Origin: Rhizopus arrhizus
Lineage: Eukaryota > Mucoromycota > Mucoromycetes > Mucorales > Rhizopodaceae
NCBI GenBank assembly: GCA_024220505.1
Contig: JAKZZE010000008.1
Coordinates: 1,612,001 to 1,676,000, forward strand
Direction of reading: 5' to 3'
DNA length: 64,000 nt
The first letter of the stretch is position 1, and each line of letters starts with the position of its first letter. Positions 37,137 to 48,440 of the stretch are shown here, piece after piece. The position numbers and the translations under genes were made by a program. The notes under the pieces were generated by a model. It saw only the letters and a program-made list of their open reading frames with translations, was not told the origin of the DNA and did no database searches.

Positions 37137-37286
37137 AATTCACGTGATTATAAAATAAAAAATAAAAAAATGAATTTTTTTAATCGCGATTTTTTTATCC
37201 CTTTTAACTTTTTAAGTAAGCAATAAAAAATTACTTTACTCATCTTTTTGATCAATCAGCTAATTTCTTTTATAGTTCTTTAAATA

Positions 37287-40094
37287 ATGTCTTCCGATTC
37301 ACCTCGTTTATTTAACACAAAATATAATGCAGCTGCAGGTAAATGGAGAATTTAAAAAACTGAATCGTTTAACAAAAGATTATTATTTTTCTATAGGCCG
37401 TAATTCACATGCCAGACAGCGAATGTTATCCAACAAGATTTCTGCGCCATTGCCAATCAATTTACCAAGTTTGAGGAGTGAAACTGGCACAGAGAGTCCA
37501 CCTGCTGTTGTCCCAACCACTGTCGCTCATAACTGGGGTTCGCCCAACCCAGCTGTAAGTCCTGAGACCTCACAGCCTGATGTTGTTGTTTCTCGTGCTT
37601 GGGCCGTACCTTCCTCCAGTACGGATGCTGTTTCTGATCAGTTGGATTTTCCGACAGCAGCTGAGGCTATCAAAAACAGTAAGTTTTTTTATGCGTTCGA
37701 ACATTTTTTTCTAACTCCCTCTTTCTCTTTTATGATAGCAGAAGAAAAGCATACTGTAAGTAATTTATCATTCGGTTCAAGCAAGCCTATTTTACTAATT
37801 TACTCTTTAGGAAAATTTAAAGCCTCCTAGGGATTCGGGTCGTCTTTCCTGGGATGAGGTAAAATAGATAAATGCCTCTTTGTCTCTTATTCATATTTTT
37901 GTCATAGATGGTTAATGATGACACAGAAGAATTCTCAGTGGACGTAATCGAATTCGAAGATGGGGCTAGGTTTCCTTTGAACGATGTGAGCCCCTCAGAT
38001 CGTTTTACAGAGGATTATGACCGCAGCTATCCTCCCCAAATGAAGCCGACGCCTCGTGAAGAAGAAACCAAACCTATTCCCTACCCATTCGACAAAGGAT
38101 CATCCTGGGGCCGCAACCGTCGCCAATCCAGCCACGATCGAAAGTCTTTTTCTGTTCTTCAAAAGGGTGAACAAGCCTCTATTGTTGCTGAACGTGCTCA
38201 AAAGCGTCGTGAAGAACAAGAAGCTTCATTTGAAGCTGCACGTGAACGAGCAAGACAGAAAGCTGACACGTTGGGCGCTGCTATGGGAGAGCAGCATGAA
38301 GAGATCAAGACGAAAAAAGTAGCTGAGGACGAAGAAGCTTGGTCAACATATGTAGAGGACTTGAAGAAGCCTAAGGTGCTATCTAAGACACCTGTTTCTG
38401 GCATCTCTACTTGGACAGATTATGCTACCCGATTGCACCAATCCATCTTGGATGAACGAAACGAAAAGATGGCCTCTGTTCCTGCTGCCGAAATTGCTTC
38501 TACCGCTGATCCTGTTATCATTAAACAGACCGAGTCTGCCCATCCTCATTCACCTGCCAGCCAAAGCTCACCCTCTACTTGGGACGCATTTGTTCAGGAA
38601 GAGATGACAAAGGAAACAACCCGTTCTGGTCGTGCCTCCCCCGCTTGGGATACTTTTGTATCTGACGAGCTTCAAAAATCAGGCTCTTCTCAAGAATCTT
38701 CTTCCTCCTTTGGGGGTCGCCGTAGATCTGCTACTTCTACTGTCAACACTCACCGTCGCTTTGATGACCAGTGGGCCAACCATTCTCCTCGTCGCGCCTC
38801 TTCTCCACACTTATTGAGCAAAAGTGATCAGTGGCCACACTTGGCCTCTCGTGGTCAACGTCGTCCCTCTGGTGGTGAGGCCGAGATTGGTAACAAGAGA
38901 ACTTCTCGCCCTTACCGACTCAGTCAACAGACTTCTCAACGCGAAGACTATAAACCATTCACCAAAATGAGCCAAGGCAGATCATTTGCTTCTCATGATC
39001 CCAGTTTTATCGAAGGAAAAAGATCAGTACATCCACCTCGCTCTTTTGTTTACGGAAGGAAGAAGAAATTGAACAACGATTTCGTTGAGAGTGATTGGTC
39101 TGAAGGCAAGAAGAATTATCATGGGGAACTTATTGAAGGCGAAGGGCCAGTGTATGCCCCAAAAGAGCTTGTTGGAGATGATCGATCTGTATCCACCTTT
39201 GATTATAAAAGGAGAGAATCTAAAGGACCTATCGCTATCATGAAGAAGCCTGAAGAGAGAAAGTCTGATTCACAAGCTGTTGATCGTCGTAAATCGACAG
39301 AGATCTTGTGGTGGAGTGAGCAACACCAAATGACAGGCAATTCCATGTTCCGTACTGAACGCGGTAATATTCCCAGATGGCTTACTTCCCGAGGTAAAAA
39401 TCCTTTCTGGACTTTTGCTGATCCTGTATTGCCTTTCCAATCTGACTATCCTATACCCAATGAATACAATCGACCCATGGGCAGAGGAAAAGGGAGACCT
39501 GCTGAAGCATATGCTCAAAATAAGATACCATTGGTTACATCTATTTTACAGCATGAGAGATCACAAAAGCGATTGGACACAGTGACAAATGATATGACTG
39601 AGGATGCGGTAGAAACCATACAGACTTTAACTGACAATGATGCTCCGGCATACAAGACAAAAATATTGGATATGTTCAAGAATTACCAATCGCCAATTTT
39701 TCCACAAGCTATTCAAAAGAAGATTGGTGAGAAGCCTAGCAATTTGAGCTTCATGTTGGACAAAGAATCAAGTGGCAGCGTTGGTAATAATGTAAGTGTC
39801 ATCGCCTCTGAAAAAAATTTTTTTTGTTTATTTTACATTTTTTCGTTTTTATTTCTCGTTTTTTTATTTTGTTTTTTTAAATTTCCTTAGGCCAAACATT
39901 GCTACAAAAACTGTACGGATTGGAGGAATATCTCTAAAGGAAATGAGCATATTCCTCTCATGGTGTATACGTTCCCAGAAGCAGTGGAGACGAAATGTGT
40001 CGGTGTATACCTCATGCCTGCAAAATTGCTTCCACAATATCAATCACAGGCCCTATCTTCTGCCATTCCTTTACCACGACAAATGATGGTGTAA
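37287..40094 (+). CDS. PRRC2/BAT2-N-like low-complexity protein
   Basis: Large, mostly disordered protein of about 828 aa. Exons 37287..37338, 37397..37678, 37739..37755 (or from 37742), 37811..37858, 37908..39791 and 39891..40094. The N-terminal block NKISAPLPINLPSLRSE, then NWGSPNP, resembles the BAT2_N segment of PRRC2 proteins ('PANLPSL...GWGS'), which act at translation and stress granules. A second conserved-looking block is GRLSWDEMVNDDTEEF then DVIEFEDGARFPL. Three short repeats built on a W-x-x-[FY] core occur later: STWDAFVQEEM, PAWDTFVSDEL and ENEEAWSTYVEDL-like. Charged R/E/K coiled-coil-like stretch near 38190-38330. The final exon's frame is open but odd (AKHCYKNCTDWRN), so the 3' end is uncertain. 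Convergent with PRP19, 50 nt apart. Confidence 0.6.
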
Positions 40095-40144
40095 ATAAAA
40101 ATTCATTGCTTTAAAAAAACTAAAATTTATTTCAAAAACTTTTT

Positions 40145-41976
40145 TTAATTGGAGCCATAGAAACGAACTGTACGATCCAAACTAGAAGTGACTAAGCCTT
40201 GAGCAAGAGGAGACCAATGTAAACCTGTAACGTCTGCCGTATTATCAGAGAAAGTAGCGATGGAAGATCCATCCTTAGCCTTAAAGACACGAACATCATT
40301 ACCGCCTACGGCAAGATATTGTCCATAATCATCAAATGCAAGCGATTGAACCTTATATCCATCATCTAATGTAAATGTCTTTGTGTTGCTCAATTTACGA
40401 AGATCCCATATTTTAACCAAATTATCTTCTGAGGCTGTAGCAACGATATAACTAAAGATTGAATAGTGAGTATTATGATTGTAGTGCAATGTTTTATTGT
40501 GAATAGCTTACCCATTTTCTGAGAATGCGAGCGCGTTGATTTTACCGGTATGTTCACCAAAGTTAGCAGCAATCTTTTGAGATTTAACATCCCAGATTTG
40601 AACAACAGAATCATTTGTACCAGTAGCAAGAAGGTTACCATCAGGATGGAATGAGATACTAGTATAACCAGATTGGTTTTCACTATCAACAGTTTCCATA
40701 ATAGATTGTGCGGTTTCAAAGTCATAAAATATCCATTTACTATCTCCACCAGCACTAACAAAATAATCTTTAGAAGGGTGAACTGAGATTCCAGTCACTT
40801 CTCCCTTGTGTGCATTAATGTTATGACCGAGTTTATAAGCTATAAAAACTGTATTAATATCCTCTCTAACAAACCAAACGCTCTTTCATTACCCTTCTTT
40901 TCGTCAGGGATCCAAAGACGAACATGTTTATCTGCACTTGCACTAAGGAATACATCGTTTTCTTCTTGTTGACCTCTGAATTTGACGGCTGTTACCTTCT
41001 TTGTATGGCCAGCGAGGTTGGCAATCACTTTATCTTCACTTTTATTGTATACTTGAACGTGTTTGTCATTTCCACCAGTTAAAATAAGGGTTCCGGTTGA
41101 ATTGACATCGAGTGCTGTAATACCGGCCGAACGAGCTGAGTGAAGTGAAGGAATGCTAGACGTTTGAGTGTATTCTTGGACTTTTTCAACAGAAGCAAAT
41201 TCAGTTGGTGGCTTCTTCTTTCCACGACGCATTTCTGAAAGTCTTAAAAGTTCTTTCAAGTTAGATGATATAAAAATCATATGCTTTTTTTTTCTACCTT
41301 GCACTGGTTGTGTTCATCTTTTCAATTACTTCTTCAGGTAAACTGGGCTGATCAACGTCCATGGATTCTTGTTCTTGGCTAGGTTGAGCAGTTGTTGTTG
41401 TACCTAAATGAGCTTGTATATTAGCAAGCGCCCTATGCAACAAGGTCAGTCTCTATTTTTTTCATTTTTCACATTTATATTTTACTCTCTTGCAGCATCA
41501 CGCTCTTTCTTCAAACGAGCAATAACTCTTGTTGCAGCATCATTTTGATACAAGGCGTGAGATAATTCTTGGCGAACTTGTTGGTATTGCTGCTTCAAGG
41601 TAAACGATTCGAGCATCACACTGTCCCATTCATTTTGAAGTGATGATAAAAGGGAAGGAACAGAGGATAATTTAGGGGGGCGAGGTTTGACAGTTTCAGG
41701 TGCTTTTTTTTAAAAAAAATGAACAAACATGAATTTACTTTTGTTTTGATTTTTTACTTGTCTTGATTTCAATCAGATTATCGATTGTGATTTCTTCATT
41801 AGTAACAGGATCTCTGCCATGTTCGGAAATGTATTTTTCAATCAATCTTTTTTCGAAAATGTTTCCAGATGAAGTGGAAACAACAGGCTGTTCAGGTGCT
41901 TCTCCAGAAACTAGTATTAAACAGATTAGAGAAAAATGAGTAGTTTCTAAGAAAAAGTCTTACTAGCACAAAACAT
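40145..41976 (-). CDS. PRP19: Pre-mRNA-processing factor 19, U-box E3 ligase
   Basis: Core of the Prp19/NineTeen complex, required for spliceosome activation; a U-box ubiquitin ligase. Seven exons: 41964..41976, 41758..41910, 41486..41702, 41298..41432, 40893..41242, 40512..40839, 40145..40451 (500 aa; human 504). The first exon is only 13 nt (MFCA plus one base) and leads into [12 protein letters not shown] and [11 protein letters not shown], then [10 protein letters not shown]: the U-box. Next are the tetramerising coiled coil ([40 protein letters not shown]) and the basic hinge [12 protein letters not shown]. The C-terminal propeller has seven WD repeats, for example [51 protein letters not shown] and [14 protein letters not shown]. 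One splice pair (GTAGAA ... TTTAAG, 41243-41297) is weak but needed for the frame. Confidence 0.96.
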
Positions 41977-42299
41977 TCTATTATTAAGGAATCAAGTAAA
42001 TAAAAAATGTTTTTTAATGCTTTTAATTTTTTTTAAAAAAAAACGCGTCAAAGCGGAGAAATCCAAGATTGGTGATGTAAAAAAAAACAGCCAATTAGAA
42101 ATAATTACTATCAGGAAAATTTGCTTCATGTCTAAGCAACACCTTTCTTTCTTCTTGTCTTGTATACGTGTTCTCAATTTTTTCTTTATTGCTTTTTCTA
42201 TCCTAGTTCCATTGACATCATATGTATGTATCAATTAAGCTACGCATATTTACTTTTCTTTTATACAAGGGGTTTATATACATGTTTTATTAAAATAAT

Positions 42300-42995
42300 C
42301 TAAGGTTTGCTCATATCAGGTTTTGATGCTGAAGCAGAATCCGGAAGTTCAAGGACAGCCCTTAATTGGGGATCAGGTGCTTCCTTTCGATTCTTCTCAT
42401 CCTCACCTACATAAATGGAGATACCAGCAGAAGCCATTAAGACAGCAATAGTAACCGCTTGAGCATACATACGAGACTGAACTATTTTTTGTTGAGTAGT
42501 AAGATATCTATTCGAGAAGCTGTACCCAAGAGCAGCAGTCATGGAAGCAGCCCAAGAGAGGCCGATAAAGGACCAACGATTTTCGTTCAAGTAACGCAGT
42601 GATCGATCAAAGGTAGACAGATTTGCATCATCAGTTTCTTTCTTTCGATGCATCATTCTTTGAAGTACTGTCTCATCCGCATAACCCAGTGCTCTATTTT
42701 CATAATGAGTGACAGCAGAGTCTGAGGCAAATAAGAATCCGGCAGTTGTACCTTTTATCCAAAAGAAATTATTATTGCTTGATCATATATACTCTATCTC
42801 TTTTATCTTACTAGAAGCAGCCATGACAGACTGAAGAGGTCGACTTAATGATCTAAACTCTGGAGACCGACGCATAGTAAAAACAGTAGCGGCTACACCT
42901 AACCCAAGGCCAACAAGCGCTCCTTTTAAACCATTTGAATAATAAATACTCTGTCTGGTCTTTTCTTGTTCGGGTGTTAAGACAATGGATGACAT
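42300..42995 (-). CDS. Rcf2-like HIG1-domain mitochondrial protein
   Basis: Inner-membrane protein of 211 aa associated with cytochrome c oxidase/respiratory supercomplexes. Exons 42812..42995 and 42300..42751, intron 60 nt. The N-terminal part has a glycine-rich membrane segment (GLKGALVGLGLGVAATVF) followed by RRSPEFRSLSRPLQSVMAAS and a TTAGFLFASD segment, typical of Rcf2. A linker ENRALGYADETVLQRMM follows. The C-terminal HIG1 domain reads ENRWSFIGLSWAASMTAALG, then a loop with TTQQKIVQSRMYAQAVTIAV, the QxxxxxRxxxQ motif. The polar tail ends SASKPDMSKP. No cleavable presequence is obvious. Its 3' end lies 323 nt upstream of the PRP19 start, so the PRP19 promoter is in that gap. Confidence 0.85.
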
Positions 42996-43262
42996 TACTC
43001 AAGTTGTAATTAAAAAAGAAAGAAAATGAAATCCGAGGTTTTTATGTGCGTTTAGTAAAAAAAAAAAAAATATATGGTTTACATCACAATTTCTACTTTC
43101 TGCTGCATGAAACAAAAAAAAAGTCCAGATTGACATATACTAAACGTCATTTTTGTACGTACTGATATTTAAAATCATTTATATCGTTTTCCTGATGCTA
43201 GGTGGAAATTTTAATATTTATTAAAACTCTCAAGAGTATAAGGACTAAAAATAATGCAAATA

Positions 43263-43431
43263 CATTGCATCAGGAGCTATGTGAAAACAACTTGTATTGA
43301 GTTAAAGGAGTAGAATTAACTATGACCGAATAATAGAGAAAAGATTGTAATAAATCTTTGTAAAGCATTCACTACTCTGATTTCTTATAAACTGAATATG
43401 AATCGTGTTTAAAGTATGTTAGGATACGACA
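43263..43431. repeat. 169-bp dispersed repeat, copy 2
   Basis: Ungapped match to 3312..3480 in the same orientation, about 12 differences. Located about 250 nt beyond the 3' end of the LINE fragment. Neighbouring sequences differ entirely, so the unit is about 169 bp. Confidence 0.85.
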
Positions 43432-43689
43432 AGATTATTATTTTAATTTTTAGAAAAACACTCGTTTTAAAGCTTAATACAATGAACGTCGACAGTTCCT
43501 CATTATAAAAAAAAACATACCAATTGTTTCAAATGAAATAGAAACTGTTAAGTAATAATAATCTCGCCTCATTTTATGGCATTTATATCTAAAAAGTATG
43601 CATAGATAGGCTTTTTTTTTGCATAGAAAGTGATAGAAAGCGGAAAGAAGTCTCCTCACTGTTTCATACGTTTAAACGTTTAATTTATT

Positions 43690-45506
43690 TACAAATAAAA
43701 TTAACACCCAAATGAGCGCCTAATGACTTAGTTTTTATCGTTTTCGCCCGGTTCAGATCAAAAGGAAATGAATGGAAGCTAAAACCGTTTATGGGATCAA
43801 GGGTAAAAATGTTTGGAGAGAAGGAAAAGGTAACACGTGTAATAAACACTAGCGGGAGGTATTGAGGAGCCATTCGGGGAATCTTTGCCCAATATAGGGT
43901 GGCAGTGAAGGCGGAAACTTATCATGGCAGAGGTAGTCGAGCTCATGGAGGATGGTACAGATAGTAGAACATATAAAGAAACCAAAGAAGTGCTGTTTGA
44001 AAGGACTGTAGTATTTGTTGAGGCAATTTGTTCAGAAGGAAGGATAGAAGATCGACTATTGCTTCAGGCAATTGTAGTCGGCGGTGCATATTGAGACACT
44101 GAATAGAATGGGACTTTGTAAGTGTCTGTGAAGGATGGAAAGGGCATGGTCTGGATGTACCACCAGGGAGCCATCCGAGACGCCAACGCACACAGCGACT
44201 TCGTTCTATTCTGGTCATTGGTAGCCACATGATAGGATCCAAAGAAATAAGCGGACGCCAAAGCGAAATAAGTGTAGAGTTACGAGAGGAACGATTTTGA
44301 CAGAGGTTGTCTTGTCGGAACTGTAACTGGATCTTTTTTAGAGTTCGCTTGTCTAAGGATTCAAGGTGAGGTAGACATTTTTTCCATAAAAGTGACTTTG
44401 AGAGCGCATGCCATTGTGAATGACTATTAGAACGAGGATATAGCACAGTAAGCGAGAGAGCAGAATATCATCTGGAAGCGTAAAGGAGCGAAGAAGGAAT
44501 TGAGATTAGAGGATGGAAGAACATTCTTGCATGGAAGGTAGTTTTGTAAGGTGAAGCATTACTTTGGTAGAGGACCGAGAAGAGCCACCAAAGATACGGC
44601 GTATACAAGTGTTCTGTGCATCTTCAAATTTGTTTGTAATTATAAGGCCATATTCTAGTTGAGCTCGGATTATTTGCGTATAAAAACGGACAGCAAGGAG
44701 TGGACTAAAACTTTTGGGATGGAGGCCTATGATCAAAATCTGATTCATAGTTGCAAGCACCTTATTTGTATTAATATTGAGCAGTTTAAACGTATCGAAA
44801 TATCCACCAGGTCTAAAAGGAATTCCAAGGTAAGAGAAAGAAGGATAAGTTGGAAGCGCATCCCCGTAAAGAGTATATGCCAAAGGCTAGTCAGAAGGAT
44901 TGAGTACTACGCATTTACTTGGGTACCATCGGTAGCCAAGACTATGCTATGACTATGATCTTCACACAGTTTTAATAGCTTCACCATTTGATGTTGATCA
45001 GCGATGGGGACTACATTATCGGCATATAAAAGACAGGTCATAAAAGGGGCAAGTTGAATTGGAGATAGGTCTTCTTCTAAAGGCTGTGGACACAGTAGTT
45101 TGGGAAGATCTTTGATATATGTAGAGCACAGAAACGGCGAAGGAATGGACCCTTGAAGAACGCCAGTAACTGGTGAAAATCTAGTCGAGATGGCATTATT
45201 TAGTAAGATTTCTATTTGAAACTCATCGAACAAGTTTCGTAGTAGGCATATGAGTGGCGCAGATGCTTTGTTTTCTTGGTTCTTCCATATGTAGTGGCGA
45301 TCAACTGTATCGTATGCGGATTTTATATCCAAGAAGGCAAGGGCTTGGATGATACGGTGGTGGCGGCGAAGGATTGTGCAGATCTTGGCTAGGCATAGGG
45401 CTTGATCCAGTGAGCCTCTGGCCACACGAAAACCACCCTGAGCTAGATCCAAGGTAGGACTACGGTCAGCAAGAAAGTGCTGCATTGTTTCATACGCTTG
45501 CATCAC
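43690..45506 (-). mobile_element. 5'-truncated, degenerate non-LTR retrotransposon (reverse transcriptase)
   Basis: Reading from 45506 downward, reverse-transcriptase blocks appear in order. These are AQGGFRVARGSLDQALCL, motif A ALAFLDIKSAYDTVDRHY, motif B GVLQGSIPSPFLCSTYIKDL and motif C CLLYADNVVPIA. After a frame change near 44900 come PSFSYLGIPFRPGG and thumb-like sequence (44883-44506). After another change come a C/H-rich end, SRCVRWRLGWLPGG, CPFHPSQ and HSIQCLNMHRRL (44446-43943). The usual catalytic Asp-Asp is Asp-Asn here. Sequence 5' of the palm, and any endonuclease or first ORF, is missing, as in 5'-truncated insertions. Frameshifts and the changed active site mean it is inactive. 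No poly-A tail or target-site duplication was established. Confidence 0.85.
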
Positions 45507-45994
45507 TCTTAATCTTTATCCTCTCTGTGTTTTAATAATTAAAATCTTTATACACAAAAAAAGATAATCAATTGTTGAATTTTTGTAACAAATAGTATGT
45601 TTTAATCCTTTGCTTTTTGCATTTAAGTTTAAATGTTCTTCATTTTATCTTGCCTTAAACCATAACCGCGTTTTCAACTGAAGCTAATTGGTTGTTATGC
45701 TTGTTCAGTATTTCTTTCAAGATTATAGAGTAATTGATGTAAATAAAATGTGATTTACGATGCTTATATGTCAATGGCTTTCATTAGTACTTGTAGAGTC
45801 TTAAATATAGTAAGTTTATCATTTTTGTACTTTATATGAATAATACGTTGTATTATTACTTAAAACCCCCTAAATTATGCAAAGCAAGCTGTTTTCAATT
45901 ATGATATAATCACGTGATTAAAATCGTTTCACGTCCAGCAGCAAGGAAAAGGCGAAGCAAGAACAGCAACTCTTTCAAACTTTATTTACATAGA
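45507..45994. other. Intergenic, promoter side of the Brl1/Brr6 gene
   Basis: AT-rich sequence with no gene. CACGTGATT at about 45912-45920 contains an E-box-like CACGTG core about 80 nt upstream of the ATG. Confidence 0.5.
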
Positions 45995-46995
45995 ATGGAC
46001 AATACACAGCTTAAAATTATGAAGAGTAAAAAAGAAAAAAAACACGAAAAAGCACTCCTTATATAAAAATATAAATAATTATTGTTTTAGGGGCAAGGAC
46101 TGAAGATGAACAAGAAACAAAACTGATCGCATCAGGCAATTATAACTTTAATTTCATTCCCAAACTTCAACCCAACCAACGAATATTCGATAATGAATCA
46201 CCCGAGGCAACAAGGCAGCTGAGTGCTTTTACTTTAACACAAAGATATAAGAAGCGAGCAAAAGAATATTTTAACAATAGACGAATAACTCAAACGGTAA
46301 TAAAACAGCCAATGCATATAGCGTCCAGTGAACTCTCCATCATTAAACATCAAAACATCTCATATACCATAATTATTTACTTTCAAATGCTTTTCAACAT
46401 TGTTATATCACTTACTGTATTATATATGTTTTTGCAAGTAATCTTGGTGATTAGACAAGATTTTAAACTAGAAGTAGATAAACAACTAGAAGGTTTTATT
46501 ATCCGATTATTTTAAATATCATTTGTTTACCACAAACTAATATGTTATGTGTTTATAGCGCTCTACCAAAAAAAAATGCAATGTGCGAGGGATTATAAAA
46601 TGAATCGATGTGAGATGGAAAATAAGGTCCCTGCTATTGAGAGTCTCTGTCAGAATTGGGAAATTTGTATGCAAAAAGATGTGGTTGTTGCAAAGTGAGC
46701 TCCGAATTACACAAACGTGCTCTATGTTACTAACCCTATTTACGATAGAGCCAAAGCATCGGCGGAAGCGATCGCCGAAATTATAAACAGCTTCACGGAA
46801 CCTATTTCTTATAAAACTCTGGTAATATCAAAAGGAAGAAGCTTGCATTGGTGCATTTATTAACGTGACTTTTATTAGATATTCTTTTCAATTCTAGCCA
46901 TTGGATCCCTTTTATTTTCCAATGTCGCTTTTGGTAGTTTTAGAAAAAAATACAAGATGAATCATTCAGCCATTGTCCTTGGGAACAAAACTTGA
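45995..46995 (+). CDS. Brl1/Brr6 nuclear-envelope protein
   Basis: Nuclear-envelope membrane protein of the Brr6/Brl1 family (di-sulfide-bridge nucleocytoplasmic transport domain), needed for pore assembly and membrane lipid homeostasis. Exons 45995..46025, 46091..46492, 46559..46694, 46749..46821 and 46879..46995 (252 aa). The first membrane segment is YFQMLFNIVISLTVLYMFLQ, followed by the lumenal domain with the family's cysteines: MQCARDYKMNRCEMENKVPA, then SLCQNWEICMQKD. AKASAEAIAEIINSFTEPIS and YKTL follow, then a second membrane segment (IFFSILAIGSLLFSN) and a short basic tail. The start gives a short exon 1 ending in a GTAAAA donor. Fungi may have one or two members; Brr6 and Brl1 cannot be distinguished here. 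Confidence 0.9.
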
Positions 46996-47260
46996 AAAGA
47001 GAAAACATGCCCAAATTTGCTATGGTCGAATTTTTGGGACATATTGGAATACATGTATATAGACATTTCAGTTCATCTTACCTTAATATTTGTGGGGTTT
47101 TTATTTTTTAACTCGACATTGCTTGAAAGAAAAAGACCTGCAGAAAAATTAAACGCTATGCATCGATATATGACCTCAGAATTATTCTCTTTTTTATTTG
47201 TTTTGCATTTCCCTGCAATACCCTTATTTTTGTTCTTTTTTGTTTCTATTTTCGGGTGCA

Positions 47261-48312
47261 ATGGATGATTATGAATCTTTGGGGACTAATTCAACAATGA
47301 CACAAAATGCCATTGCTGGTGCACTAGCTGGTATTGGAGAGCACAGCATAATGTATCCTGTTGATAGCATTAGAGTATGTATTTTTTATGCTGAGTTGAT
47401 GAGGGAGTTTATTGTGTAAACACTGAACTGATGGAGGTGCGTAGACAAGAATGCAAGTACTTTCAGTGCCAAAGCTAACAACAACTATTAAAGACACATC
47501 TACAAAGCAGTTAAAAAAGTACAGTGGAAACCTCTGGAAAGGTGTTTATTCAGTGATTATAGGCGCAGGACCTGCTCATGCTGTTCATTTTGCTACTTAT
47601 GAGTTTTGTAAAGAGAGATTCAACAAGTGGATAGCTTACAATACAAAGCTACAATTACCGAATAAGAATATGATTGAATTACCGAGTCACTTGATTGCCT
47701 CAGCTGCAGCAGGTGCCATTGCAACATTTTCTCATGACTTTTTAATGACTCCATTTGACGGTAAGCTGAAAGATTATAGGGTGAATGGCTGGAAAATTAA
47801 ATCCAACTGTAGTTTTGAAACAGCGAATGCAACTACAAGATTCAACCTATCGATCAGTTCGAGATTGTGCAAAAAAAGTGTATATGAGTGAAGGACTAAA
47901 GGCGTTTTATATCTCGTTTCCTACAACACTTTCCATGTCAATCCCGTTCCAGTCAGTGCAATTTGCAACCTATGAATATTGTCGATCCAAGATGAGCCAT
48001 AGTGGAGAGTATAGTCCAGAGATACACATGATTGCAGGCGCAATCTCAGGTACAGTTGCATCATCAATCACAACTCCTTTGGATGTGATCAAGACCTTGC
48101 TTCAAACACGCGGATCATCGGCAGATCCAACGATAAGAAGCACAAAGGGTTTTCGTGATGCTGCAAGGATTATTTACGGACGTTATGGTATTCCTGGGTT
48201 TTTTAGGGGATATCGTCCAAGAATTTTAACAAATATGCCAAGCACGGCTATCAGTTGGAGCGTGTATGAATATTTCAAATGGTTCTTGGTAAGCGATAAA
48301 AGCAATCATTAG
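47261..48312 (+). CDS. Mitoferrin-type mitochondrial carrier
   Basis: Inner-membrane iron importer of the Mrs3/Mrs4 mitoferrin group, feeding heme and Fe-S cluster synthesis. Exons 47261..47374, 47445..47760 and 47813..48312 (309 aa). The three carrier repeats show P-x-D-x-x-K/R signatures: MYPVDSIRTRMQ, TPFDVLKQRMQ and TPLDVIKTLLQTR. Mitoferrin features are GALAGIGEHSIMYPVDS in helix 1, AGPAHAVHFATYEF and the second-repeat MSIPFQSVQFATYEYC. Both introns interrupt just at the signature motifs. The gene follows Brl1/Brr6 by 265 nt on the same strand and is convergent with NUP192 (128 nt between stops). Transport of iron is inferred from family motifs. Confidence 0.92.
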
Positions 48313-48440
48313 AGTGTACATAATCTGGCTTAGAAGAGGTATCTTGCATTATTTAATCTGTAATATATTTAAGAAACACTATTTATTGCAATAAACAAGT
48401 CTATATATATTCTTCAATTAAAAAATCAATGTTTATTATA

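Noticed and set aside
44659..44952. Plus-strand 97-aa frame over the LINE
   Set aside because: It lies opposite reverse-transcriptase sequence and has no recognisable motif.
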